Source: Actinomycetes bacterium (GTDB lineage Bacteria > Actinomycetota > Actinomycetes > Propionibacteriales > Propionibacteriaceae). From it: a DNA stretch of 56,349 nucleotides. Under the pieces are notes generated by a model. The model made no database searches. It was not told where the DNA came from and saw nothing but the letters and a program-made list of their open reading frames with translations. The stretch spans positions 1 to 56,349 of the forward strand of contig JAJZQV010000007.1 of NCBI GenBank assembly GCA_021803025.1. Reading direction: 5' to 3'. Below, one piece after another: positions 11,378-18,711 of this stretch (positions are counted from its first letter, which is position 1; each line of letters starts with the position of its first letter). The translations under genes were made by a program, and so were the position numbers.

Positions 11378-12493
11378 ATGACCGAGCCCACCTCGGATGC
11401 CGGCGAGGAGCTGGCCCAGAGCACGTCGGACGCGTCGCTGGCGCGCTCACAGCAGCGCAGCCGCGACATCCGCGCTCAGATCGAGAAGGACCCCTCGGGC
11501 TTCCGCGTGATGACCGGCGACCGGCCCACGGGGAACCTGCACATCGGGCACCTCCTGGGCTCACTGCAGAACCGGCTCGAGGTGCAGAGGATGGGCGTCG
11601 AGACGTTCATTCTCATCGCCGACTACCAGGTCATCACCGACCGGGACGGCGTGGGACCACTCCGTGAGCGCGTGTACTCGATGATCGCCGACTACCTGGC
11701 GCTGGGCCTCGACCCGGTCACGACGACGATCTTCACCCACTCGTCGGTGCCTGCACTCAACCAGCTCATGCTGCCCTTCCTGTCCCTGGTGACGGACGCC
11801 GAGCTGCGCCGCAACCCGACGGTGAAGGCGGAGCTCGACGACACCGGCGACCGTCCGATGTCGGGCCTCATGCTCACCTACCCGGTGCACCAGGCCGCCG
11901 ACATCCTGTTCTGCAAGGCGAACCTCGTACCGGTCGGCAAGGACCAGCTGCCCCACCTGGAGCAGGCGCGCGTCATCGCGCGGCGCTTCGACGAGCGGTA
12001 CGGACGGGCGGACCCCTCGCGTCCTGTCTTCCCGCCGCCGGACGCGCTGCTGTCCGAAGGCGGCGCGATCATCCTCGGCATGGACGGCTCCAAGATGAGC
12101 AAGTCCAAGGGCAACGTCATCGAGCTCGGCATGACGGCCGACGAGACCGCGAAGGTCATCAAGAAGGCGGTCACGGACTCGGACCGCCACATCACGTACG
12201 ACCCCGTGAACCGCCCCGAGGTGTCCAACCTCGTCAACCTGGCGGCGCTGTTCCTGGGTCGGGACCCGTACGAGGTCGCCGACGAGCTCGGCGACGCGGG
12301 GGGCGGCGGGCTCAAGAAGCTCGTCACCGAGGCGGTCAACACGGGGCTCGCGGGGCACCGTGCGCGCCGGGCGGAGCTCGTCGCCGACCCGGGTCACCTG
12401 CAGCGGATCCTCGCCGAGGGCAACGAGCGTGCGAACGCCGTCGCCGACGCCACGCTCGCAGAGGTCCGTACGGCCATGCAGATGGTGTACTGA
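11378..12493 (+). CDS. trpS: Tryptophanyl-tRNA synthetase
   Basis: A class I aminoacyl-tRNA synthetase that charges tRNA-Trp. The HIGH signature is at residues 55-58 (GNLHIGHLLG) and KMSKS at 239-243 (GSKMSKSKGN). At 371 residues it is longer than the usual 330-350 because of a polar N-terminal extension of about 40 residues before MTGDRPTG. The ATG at 11378 has an upstream GGAAGGA; a shorter form starting nearer residue 45 cannot be excluded. It is the last backbone gene before the defence island, so the junction may lie just downstream. Confidence 0.96.
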   Translation: MTEPTSDAGEELAQSTSDASLARSQQRSRDIRAQIEKDPSGFRVMTGDRPTGNLHIGHLLGSLQNRLEVQRMGVETFILIADYQVITDRDGVGPLRERVYSMIADYLALGLDPVTTTIFTHSSVPALNQLMLPFLSLVTDAELRRNPTVKAELDDTGDRPMSGLMLTYPVHQAADILFCKANLVPVGKDQLPHLEQARVIARRFDERYGRADPSRPVFPPPDALLSEGGAIILGMDGSKMSKSKGNVIELGMTADETAKVIKKAVTDSDRHITYDPVNRPEVSNLVNLAALFLGRDPYEVADELGDAGGGGLKKLVTEAVNTGLAGHRARRAELVADPGHLQRILAEGNERANAVADATLAEVRTAMQMVY

Positions 12494-12505
12494 CGGGGAC
12501 GTCAG
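12490..12505 (+). terminator. Small hairpin overlapping the trpS stop codon
   Basis: CTGACG and CGTCAG form a perfect 6-bp stem around a four-base loop across the trpS stop. No U-tract follows, so it is at best a weak terminator or an RNA end-protecting hairpin. Confidence 0.3.
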
Positions 12506-12508
12506 TTG

Positions 12509-12522
12509 CGAGTACATGCTCG
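12509..12522. repeat. Short inverted repeat in the leader of the toxin-like gene
   Basis: CGAG-TACATG-CTCG, with 4-bp perfect arms, lies about 50 bp before the toxin-like start and upstream of a possible -10 TACCGT at 12539-12544. It has the same arm-N6-arm layout as the operator at 13069-13088 but different arm sequences. It may be an operator or may be chance. Confidence 0.3.
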
Positions 12523-12571
12523 TGTCCGTGGTCGCTGCTACCGTCTGTGCCACCCCGAGCAATGAGGACAT

Positions 12572-13039
12572 GTGTCGAAGGAGTCTCGTACGACCGATCC
12601 GAGCGGTGCGCCCTATCGGTGGGAGATGTACGAAGCGGGGGTCCTCCGGGTAGTCGAGAACGAGCTGGATGCCTGCCTCCAGGAGCGGTGCAGGACACAG
12701 AGTGAGTACGACCTGTTCCAGGGCCAGATCCAGGCTCGACTGGAGCGGGCGTGTCAAGGCGATCTTGGCATCTTCGATGAACCGGGGCCCGACCCCGTGG
12801 TGACGCAGCCATCGTTGTGGGAGTCCCGGTGGAACTTCGGTGCTCGGCGTCAGCTTCGGCTGTACCACGCCGAACCTCAGTCGGTCCCGGACTTGCTCTA
12901 CGGACTCAAGTGGCACTGGAAGGACTTCGCGGGGCTGACGCTGGCTGAGAAGGAACAGCGTCAGAATGCAGAGATGGGGGAGGCGGCCGTCAGGTTCCGC
13001 CGATCGGTCCACTACTCCACGACGGACGAGGGTTGCTGA
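12572..13039 (+). CDS. Putative RelE/HigB-superfamily toxin of a toxin-antitoxin-chaperone cassette
   Basis: A 155-residue protein with no catalytic motif that I can name securely. The C-terminal half has the layout of RelE/HigB toxins: a strand with LWESRWNF, then RRQLRLYHA, then a hydrophobic strand LLYGLKWHWKD, and a final helix with GEAAVRFRRS. This parallels the order in Mycobacterium tuberculosis HigB1 (ELRW, FRVLFF, AFYKN, ETALDR). The GTG at 12572 follows GAGGA; ATG 12626 is an alternative. An XRE gene and a SecB-like gene follow on the same strand, which is the order of a TAC operon. Toxin identity is inferred from fold pattern and context. Confidence 0.6.
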   Translation: MSKESRTTDPSGAPYRWEMYEAGVLRVVENELDACLQERCRTQSEYDLFQGQIQARLERACQGDLGIFDEPGPDPVVTQPSLWESRWNFGARRQLRLYHAEPQSVPDLLYGLKWHWKDFAGLTLAEKEQRQNAEMGEAAVRFRRSVHYSTTDEGC

Positions 13040-13068
13040 CCCTGAGTGGACAGACGACCCTCTGCTGT

Positions 13069-13088
13069 GTATAGAGTGCAGTCTATGC
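13069..13088. promoter_or_regulatory. Palindromic operator over the antitoxin start, with embedded -10 element
   Basis: GTATAGA-N6-TCTATGC forms 7-bp arms with one mismatch around a 6-bp spacer. The layout resembles the ATATAGG-N6-CCTATAT operator known for M. tuberculosis HigA1. TAGAGT at 13072-13077 is a TANNNT -10 element seven bases before the ATG at 13085, so the site could serve as an autorepressed leaderless promoter for the antitoxin. Confidence 0.55.
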
Positions 13089-13480
13089 GCAAGCCTAAGT
13101 TCGTCAACGATCCGACATCGCCGTCGAGAAGACGAGCTCTCGCCCTGGCCCGTGCGGCGGAAGAACTACACGCCAAGTTGCTGAAGGCTCGACAGCTGCA
13201 ACGCATGACCCAAGGGCAGATCGCTCAGCTCATGGGCGTCAAGCAGCCGACCGTCGCTGCCTTCGAGCGTCATGACAACGATCCAAAGCTCTCATCGATC
13301 CTTCGTTACGCGCATGCCGTTGGTGCAACCCTCACCATGTCGGTCCTGCTGGACGGGGCGGACATCGAGCTCGGATGGTCACCGATCGCGCAGGTGGTGG
13401 TTCCCTTCACAACGTCACAGGGAGTGGAGGGCCGGCCCACGGCTGCCCCAACGGCTATCGGCATGCCGCTGGCGGCCTGA
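13085..13480 (+). CDS. XRE/HigA-like antitoxin with C-terminal tail
   Basis: A 131-residue DNA-binding protein. Residues 36-81 form a Cro/C1-type helix-turn-helix (MTQGQIAQLMGVKQPTVAAF and a following helix), as in HigA antitoxins. About 35 residues follow (97-131, from GWSPIAQVVVPF), rich in hydrophobic residues. In TAC systems such a tail is the chaperone-addiction segment that the SecB-like partner must bind to protect the antitoxin. I chose ATG 13085 because a palindromic operator and -10 overlap it; GTG 13046 would place the operator inside the gene. It lies 2 bp before the SecB-like gene. Confidence 0.75.
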   Translation: MRKPKFVNDPTSPSRRRALALARAAEELHAKLLKARQLQRMTQGQIAQLMGVKQPTVAAFERHDNDPKLSSILRYAHAVGATLTMSVLLDGADIELGWSPIAQVVVPFTTSQGVEGRPTAAPTAIGMPLAA

Positions 13481-13482
13481 GC

Positions 13483-13947
13483 ATGACCTCAAACGCACGG
13501 CCATCACCTGAGCACGTGGAGCAAGAGGTGGGATCTCTCGTCGATCTGGTTGACGGCCTCGACGTCTCTGAGATCCGGACCTACTTCCTTCAGGCTGAAC
13601 GGGGCGAGTACGACGGCTCTGGCGAGGCGCGCATCTCGGTCTCGGCGCGGAATGAAGGAGGGCTCCTCGAGGTCAGATGCCGTCTGGCTGCCTCGACGGA
13701 GGACTGTCAGGTGGTGGTGGACCGGTCGGCTGTGTTCACGCTGCGCTTACGCCTCAGTATTCCCGAGGCAGTAATGGGGGAATTTGTGGAGAAGGTGGGA
13801 GTCATGACGATTTATCCATACCTTCGTGAGGGCGCCTTCTCGTTGGCATCGAACCTGGGTGTGGCGCCGCCCGTCATGGGTCTTCTGAAAGCTGGTTCGA
13901 TCCGACTGATGCCCCAGTCGGCAGAGGAATCGGACGACATTGGTTAG
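13483..13947 (+). CDS. SecB-like chaperone of a toxin-antitoxin-chaperone cassette
   Basis: A 154-residue protein with the SecB-like layout: N-terminal helix, four-strand region (ISVSAR, LLEVRCRL, AVFTLRLRLSI) and a long C-terminal helix entered by TIYPYLREGAF with SNLGVAPP at 123-130. SecB of E. coli has LSPYARECI and LNLAPVNF here; the TAC chaperone Rv1957 has LYPYIREYV and LALPPLTL. Its predicted role is to fold and stabilise the adjacent XRE antitoxin, perhaps releasing toxin when client proteins compete. Actinobacteria lack housekeeping SecB, which supports a TAC role. The ATG is 2 bp after the antitoxin stop. Confidence 0.7.
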   Translation: MTSNARPSPEHVEQEVGSLVDLVDGLDVSEIRTYFLQAERGEYDGSGEARISVSARNEGGLLEVRCRLAASTEDCQVVVDRSAVFTLRLRLSIPEAVMGEFVEKVGVMTIYPYLREGAFSLASNLGVAPPVMGLLKAGSIRLMPQSAEESDDIG

Positions 13948-13950
13948 GGT
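13945..13950 (+). promoter_or_regulatory. -10 element for leaderless hsdM
   Basis: TAGGGT overlaps the stop codon of the SecB-like gene and lies six bases before the hsdM GTG, the spacing of a leaderless actinobacterial promoter. No convincing -35 is visible, so read-through from the TAC cassette remains possible. Confidence 0.4.
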
Positions 13951-13956
13951 GCCGCT

Positions 13957-15426
13957 GTGATCACAGGGGAGCTCAGGAGCCAGGTCGACCGCGTCTGGGA
14001 TGCCTTCTGGTCCGGAGGCATCTCCAATCCCCTCGAGGTGATCGAGCAGATCACGTACCTGCTCTTCATCCGTCGCCTCGACGAGCGACAGCTGCTGGCC
14101 GAGAAGAAGGCGCAGCTGACCGGCCGGATCGAGGACGCGGTGTACGGGCCCGACCAGTACGAGCTGCGCTGGAGCCGATTCACGAACCTCGACGCCGACA
14201 GCATGTACGCGCTCGTCAGTGAGCAGGTGTTCCCGTTCCTGCGGCGGCTGGGGGACCAGTACGGCGGTGACCGGTCGACGTACGGCGAGCACATGAAAGA
14301 CGCCCGCTTCACGGTCCCGACGCCTGCGCTGTTGAGCCGGGTGGTCGACATGATCGCGGACATCCCGATGGAGAAGCGGGACACCAACGGCGACCTGTAC
14401 GAGTACCTGCTGAGCAAGATCGCGTCCGCGGGCGTCAACGGGCAGTTCCGCACGCCGCGGCACATCATCAGCCTCATGGTCGACCTCGTCGCGCCACAGC
14501 CCACGGACGAGGTCTGCGACCCGGCGTGCGGCACGGCCGGCTTCCTCGTTGCCGCCTCCGAGTACATCCGCGACCATCACCCGTCCGCGCTCACGGACGC
14601 GACGCAGCGCCACCACTTCCACCGCAGCATGTTCCACGGGTACGACTTCGACTCGACCATGCTGCGGATCGGCAGCATGAACATGCTGCTGCACGGCATC
14701 GAGGCGCCGGACATCCGCTATCGCGACTCGCTCTCGGAGGGCGCGAGCGGGGAGGCCGACAAGTACACAGTCATCCTCGCCAACCCGCCGTTCGCCGGAT
14801 CCCTGGACTACGAGTCGGTCGCCAAGGACCTGCAGCGGACGGTTAAGACGAAGAAGACCGAGCTCCTGTTCGTCGCTCTCTTCCTGCGCCTGCTCAAGGT
14901 AGGTGGCCGTGCCGCGGTCATCGTGCCGGACGGGGTTCTGTTCGGATCGTCGAACGCCCACAAGACGCTGCGCAAGATGCTCGTCGAGGACCAGAAGCTC
15001 GACGCAGTCATCAAGCTGCCATCGGGCGTCTTCCGCCCGTACGCGGGCGTCTCCACCGCGATCCTGCTGTTCACGAAGACCGACTCCGGCGGTACGGACG
15101 ACGTGTGGTTCTACGACGTCCGCGCCGACGGCTTCTCGCTGGACGACAAGCGCAACCCGGTCGACGCGAGCGACCTGGACGATGTACGGGACCGCTGGCG
15201 CGCCCGCACAACCACCGAGTGTGAGCGTGCCCGCACCGAGCAGTCCTTCTGCGTCCCCAAGGCCGACATCGTCGCCCAGGGCTACGACCTGTCGCTCAAC
15301 CGGTACAGGGAAGCTGAGCACGTCGACGAAGAGCACCGCCCACCCCTGGAGATCATCGCCGACATCGAGGCCCTCGAAGCCGAGATCAGCGAAGGGCTGG
15401 CTGAGCTGAAGGCGATGCTCGCGTGA
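13957..15426 (+). CDS. hsdM: Type I restriction-modification system DNA methyltransferase subunit HsdM
   Basis: The 489-residue N6-adenine methyltransferase subunit of a type I R-M enzyme. An HsdM N-terminal helical domain (RVWDAFWSGG, DERQLLAEKK) precedes the methylase core with the SAM motif DPACGTAGF at residue 188 and the catalytic NPPF at 276. Length and motifs are complete. The GTG at 13957 lies 9 bp after the SecB-like gene. The stop overlaps the hsdS GTG (GTGA), so M and S are translationally coupled. Codon use is GC-rich, like the host. Confidence 0.96.
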   Translation: MITGELRSQVDRVWDAFWSGGISNPLEVIEQITYLLFIRRLDERQLLAEKKAQLTGRIEDAVYGPDQYELRWSRFTNLDADSMYALVSEQVFPFLRRLGDQYGGDRSTYGEHMKDARFTVPTPALLSRVVDMIADIPMEKRDTNGDLYEYLLSKIASAGVNGQFRTPRHIISLMVDLVAPQPTDEVCDPACGTAGFLVAASEYIRDHHPSALTDATQRHHFHRSMFHGYDFDSTMLRIGSMNMLLHGIEAPDIRYRDSLSEGASGEADKYTVILANPPFAGSLDYESVAKDLQRTVKTKKTELLFVALFLRLLKVGGRAAVIVPDGVLFGSSNAHKTLRKMLVEDQKLDAVIKLPSGVFRPYAGVSTAILLFTKTDSGGTDDVWFYDVRADGFSLDDKRNPVDASDLDDVRDRWRARTTTECERARTEQSFCVPKADIVAQGYDLSLNRYREAEHVDEEHRPPLEIIADIEALEAEISEGLAELKAMLA

Positions 15427-16583
15427 GGACTGTCCCACTCTCGCACGTCATCACGCCCGCCAAGATCGCGCGGGCCGGACGTACATCCTTCCCGCTACTT
15501 TCGATGACGATGCATGGGGGGCTTGTCGATCAAGATCAGAAGTTCAAGAAGCGCGTCGCCAGTACGGACACCTCGGACTACAAAGTGGTAAGACGAGGAC
15601 AACTTGTGGTTGGCTTCCCGATCGATGAAGGAGTTGTTGACTTCTTAGATTCCCACTCGGCCGGGATTGTGAGCCCGGCTTACAGTGTTTGGGACCTGAT
15701 TGACGAGAGTGCATACGATCGCGCCTACCTCAACCGATTCCTGAAGTCGCCCCAGGCTTTGACGTACTACAAAACTCGGCTTCGAGGAAGTACCGCCAGG
15801 CGGCGTAGTCTGCCAAGGGAGTTATTTCTTGCTCTCCCCGTTCCGGTGCCACCTATAGCAGAACAGCGGCGGATCGCGACGATCCTCGACCAGGCGGACG
15901 CCCTCCGCGCCAAGCGCCGCCAGGTCCTCGCCCACCTCGATGCGCTCTCGAACTCTGTCTTCCGTGAGATGTTTGGAGAGCCTGCTGGTTGGCCCACGCG
16001 TTGGCCTATGGGAACTATCGGCGACCTGTGCCAAAGCGTGCAGTACGGCACCTCGGCTAAGGCAGGTCCCAGTGGCGAATGGGCGATCCTTCGTATGGGG
16101 AACGTGACGGATGTCGGTCGCCTCGACACATCTGACCTCAAATACATCGACCTTAAAGCTGTCGACCGAGAGAAATATACTGTGGCGCCAGGGGACCTCT
16201 TGTTCAATAGAACAAATAGTGTGGATAAGGTCGGCAAGACCGCAGTCGTACGGGACGATCGGCAATTCGCAGTAGCAGGCTACTTGATAAGGGTTCGCAT
16301 GAACTCCCTCGGTGACCCGGAGTTCGTGAGCGCCTATCTGATGAGTGACCATGGCAAGGCCGTACGGCGGAATTTGGCGAAAGCAGCCGTGAACCAAGCC
16401 AACATTAACGCGTCGGAACTCAAGCGCATCCCGATCGCGATACCGCCGATCGAAGCCCAGAGAAGGTTCGCAGCGGTTGTCGGCCAAATTGAGCAGCACC
16501 GGACGATGGGCGAGCTCGCCCTTGCCGACTCCGAGACGCTCTTTGCGTCCCTACAGTCGCTTGCGTTCCGAGGAGACCTCTGA
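15423..16583 (+). CDS. hsdS: Type I restriction-modification specificity subunit HsdS
   Basis: A 386-residue specificity subunit that reads the two half-sites of the target. Target recognition domain 1 spans about residues 1-140. The central conserved helix region begins at PVPPIAEQRRIATILDQADA, TRD2 spans about 185-335, and the second conserved region is IPIAIPPIEAQRRF to the end. Both TRDs use visibly more A/T codons than the flanking hsdM, a sign that the recognition domains were exchanged horizontally. The stop overlaps the Mrr start (TGATG). Confidence 0.95.
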   Translation: MRTVPLSHVITPAKIARAGRTSFPLLSMTMHGGLVDQDQKFKKRVASTDTSDYKVVRRGQLVVGFPIDEGVVDFLDSHSAGIVSPAYSVWDLIDESAYDRAYLNRFLKSPQALTYYKTRLRGSTARRRSLPRELFLALPVPVPPIAEQRRIATILDQADALRAKRRQVLAHLDALSNSVFREMFGEPAGWPTRWPMGTIGDLCQSVQYGTSAKAGPSGEWAILRMGNVTDVGRLDTSDLKYIDLKAVDREKYTVAPGDLLFNRTNSVDKVGKTAVVRDDRQFAVAGYLIRVRMNSLGDPEFVSAYLMSDHGKAVRRNLAKAAVNQANINASELKRIPIAIPPIEAQRRFAAVVGQIEQHRTMGELALADSETLFASLQSLAFRGDL

Positions 16584-16937
16584 TGCCAGAGATGCCCACG
16601 TGGGACGAGTTCATGGTGCCGGTCCTTCGGGTGATGACAGACGGGCAGTTGCGCGGGATCCGCGTGATCCGGACCAGGACTGCCGACGAGGTCGGACTGT
16701 CGGAGGCACAGCTCGCGGAGGGCCTTCCCTCAGGACAGGCGAAGGCCGAGAACCGATTGGGTGGGCCGTTTCGTACCTCACTCGGGTGGGCGCGCCCATG
16801 CGACCTCAGCGCGGTCAGTATCAAGTGACCGACGTCGGCAGGAGGCTGCTGGCTGACCATCCGGATGGGATCTCGGAGGCACACCTGCGCCACCTTCCCG
16901 ACCGAGGTCTGGACCCAGATCTGGTCCCGATAACCCC
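16583..16937 (+). pseudogene. Mrr-type restriction endonuclease, N-terminal fragment (frameshifted)
   Basis: The fragment begins with an ATG overlapping the hsdS stop and encodes the winged-helix N-domain typical of Mrr enzymes: PTWDEFMVPVLRVMTDG, ADEVGLSEAQ and LPSGQAKAENR. One base is missing near 16755; the expected IGWAVSYLTRVGA continues in another frame, through [19 protein letters not shown]. Homology fades near 16900 and IS256-like sequence starts at about 16938. The catalytic domain is found 1.8 kb downstream. Mrr enzymes cut methylated DNA; this copy cannot be functional as read. Confidence 0.85.
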
Positions 16938-17226
16938 AGCGAACGGTTGAACCGCGGGATCCGGTGCCGCACCGACGCGGTCGGGATCTTCCCCAACCGC
17001 GACGCCATCATCCGCCTCGTCGGGGGCCGTGCTGGCCGAACAACAGACCGACGAATGGGCCGAAGGCCGCCGCTACCTCGGCCTCGACATCCTCACCCGC
17101 TGCCGCATGACCCGCATCACCACCGAACCCGAGATCGGAGCCGAGATGCCCGCCCTGTCTGCATAGCCAAAGTCCCCCGGATCCCGCGGCCCACGCCGCT
17201 ACACCACTCCGCGGGACTTGACCCAA
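16938..17226 (+). mobile_element. IS256 (Mutator)-family transposase, C-terminal remnant with right end
   Basis: Translation gives [20 protein letters not shown] and, after a +1 shift in a run of five G near 17030, [19 protein letters not shown] to MPALSA and a TAG at 17166. This is the characteristic C-terminus of IS256-family transposases of actinobacteria. The downstream TACACCACTCCGCGGGACTT (from 17198) looks like the terminal inverted repeat. Only about 75 residues remain, so the element is dead. It abuts the truncated Mrr gene, suggesting insertion followed by deletion. Confidence 0.75.
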
Positions 17227-17290
17227 GGCCGTGGGGGCCGCGCTCGCGCGTGGCCGCCACGCCGTCTGCGCAATTAGCAGCGACCCACGC

Positions 17291-17719
17291 TCAACAACTG
17301 GAGACGTAGCCCCTCACGAGACCTATCCCTGGCTCAAGTCCCTGGCTCATGCCTGGAGACGTGGTGGTGTAAGTCACAGACTGTTGACGCCAGTTCGGCC
17401 CCCGGGAGAAGACATCAACACGAATCACTGAACCGAAAGGTGAACTCTGGGTACGAGCGACCACCCTGTTCTTATTTTCTTGTTCAGGGGCGTCCTTTGC
17501 GGCATCACGCAAGGCCAGGTTGCGCAGATATGCGGAGACAGACTGGCCACTTTCCTCGGCGTGCGCTTGCACGCGCTCCAGCTCTTCCGGCGAAAGACGT
17601 ACGCTCACCATCGCTGTAAGCTTACGCTTTCCGGACCTGGTTGGCGCCGTCACCTCCTCCCACTGAGATAGGTCGTCCTTTTCGGCCTGCATTTGCGCGG
17701 CCAGATCACTTTCTCTCAT
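17291..17719 (-). CDS. Ribbon-helix-helix antitoxin, BrnA/CopG-like, with run-on tail
   Basis: The first 90 residues look like an antitoxin: polar N-terminus, then a ribbon-helix-helix core [20 protein letters not shown] with [13 protein letters not shown] near residues 38-76. It follows the BrnT-like toxin gene with an ATGA overlap, the gene order of brnTA modules. The rest of the 142-residue frame (from about residue 95) has no family character and runs toward the IS256 remnant, so the native C-terminus may have been lost and replaced. The start ATG at 17719 is set by the overlap. Confidence 0.6.
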   Translation of the reverse strand: MRESDLAAQMQAEKDDLSQWEEVTAPTRSGKRKLTAMVSVRLSPEELERVQAHAEESGQSVSAYLRNLALRDAAKDAPEQENKNRVVARTQSSPFGSVIRVDVFSRGPNWRQQSVTYTTTSPGMSQGLEPGIGLVRGYVSSC

Positions 17720-18012
17720 CGGTCCTCCTTACGAAGATACTTGTTCCGTTCGCCGGGCGTACAGTCCCAACCTGTGATGGGTCGAAGTCGCGATAGCTCA
17801 GGGAAAAAGAGGACGGGTATGGTTAAAGCACGGCCGCCGTTCGTGCGGCCAACAACACGCCAGTCCGCCGCCCGCCCCTTTTTGTTCCGAAGCCACACAG
17901 GATTGTTCGATAATACTTGGAGTACTTCTCTGGCTCTGATGTTATGGCGGGCTAATTCGGCCTCGTTATGTTCATCAAGGTCGACTTCATCCGCGTCGCT
18001 CGGGTGTGACAA
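17716..18012 (-). CDS. BrnT-like toxin
   Basis: A 98-residue protein with the BrnT (RelE-fold ribonuclease) pattern: VDLDEHNEAELARHNI at the start, a middle strand with DWRVVGRTNGGRALTIPV, and the end LRPITGWDCTPGERNKYLRK, matching the RIISAR..T..ERRRY-type end of BrnT. Predicted role is mRNA cleavage, neutralised by the ribbon-helix-helix partner encoded downstream. The start is TTG 18012 behind GGAG; the initiator is unusual. Codon use is less GC-biased than the backbone. The assignment is by pattern and pairing. Confidence 0.6.
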   Translation of the reverse strand: MSHPSDADEVDLDEHNEAELARHNIRAREVLQVLSNNPVWLRNKKGRAADWRVVGRTNGGRALTIPVLFFPELSRLRPITGWDCTPGERNKYLRKEDR

Positions 18013-18039
18013 GTCGTTCTCCGACTGTGAGTGACTTCC

Positions 18040-18520
18040 TTATCGGCCAAAGTTGCCGAGAGGGCCGGTCCCACCGGTAAGTTCACTCGCAAGGGTGAAG
18101 GTCAAGCGACGAGCCTCCGTACCGTCGAGTGAGAATGTGATCACATACCGTCCCAGCTGCATGAGAGGCAGCCCCCCAAAGTTGAATGCGAAGGGGACCA
18201 TCTGCTCATCGCCCGACGCTATCTGCGGTGGGCGCCCCACGTTGAAGCGCATATCACCACCGATCCCGCTAGATCCTACTGCGGCACCCTCAGGGAGCTG
18301 AGGCGCTTCTCCGTCCTCTGTGATCAACCGGAATGACAGGGTGTGTTCCCTGTTCGTTGCATTCCAGGGGACCCTAACGAGGCCAGCCGCACCGAAGTTC
18401 GTAACGTACGGGGGAGGTGTACCCAGTGCTACCTGCATACGATCGATATTCGCGCCCGAAATGAACAACTTCCCGCCGGCCACCTCGGCGTAGTCACACA
18501 GGAGAACCTCGAGTTCCATG
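18040..18520 (-). CDS. DUF6941-family protein
   Basis: A 160-residue protein opening with MELEVLLCDYAEVAGGKLF and ISGANIDRM, the recognisable N-terminus of DUF6941. The remainder is a beta-rich domain ending TLASELTGGTGPLG. Function is unknown. ATG 18520 with GGGAAGG upstream is preferred over the TTG at 18546. The gene heads a minus-strand set with the BrnT/BrnA-like pair (27 bp gap), so the three may be co-transcribed from the promoter near 18573. The base composition is lower in GC than neighbouring backbone. Confidence 0.7.
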
Positions 18521-18561
18521 TTCTGCCTTCCCTGCAAGCGCTTCAAGCGCGAGTCTTATCA

Positions 18562-18593
18562 TGTATGACCACATCCTAGCACGGTGTCATACA
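18562..18593 (-). promoter_or_regulatory. Inverted-repeat operator around a -10 element, upstream of the DUF6941 gene
   Basis: TGTATGAC and GTCATACA are perfect 8-bp arms separated by 16 bp. On the minus strand TAGGAT (18573-18578), a TANNNT -10, lies between the arms, so a dimer bound here would block the promoter. The BrnA-like protein is a candidate ligand. Confidence 0.4.
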
Positions 18594-18621
18594 GGTACGT
18601 AATAAGAGGAGAGCAGGAGGA

Positions 18622-18711
18622 CTTCGTGGTCTACGGACGGGCCTCCGGGACCGGAAGAAGGGCGTCAAGGTCGCCAGTGATGCACTGTCAGGCTTGGAAC
18701 TAGCCAGGTTG
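18622..18711 (+). mobile_element. Possible second transposase fragment (IS256-like middle part)
   Basis: One frame reads LRDRKKGVKVASDALSGLEL, which resembles the region around the second catalytic aspartate of IS256-family transposases (family form GVxLVxSDAHxGLxxA). It is only about 30 codons and stops where Mrr homology resumes. If real, the inserted toxin-antitoxin segment is flanked on both sides by transposase debris in the same orientation. Confidence 0.3.

Noticed and set aside
13747-15438. 563-residue minus-strand frame across hsdM
   Set aside because: Shadow of hsdM; the composition is arginine/valine/aspartate-rich noise typical of antisense GC-rich DNA.
16938-17226. Intact insertion sequence next to mrr
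   Set aside because: Only the transposase C-terminus is present and it is frameshifted, so it is a remnant.
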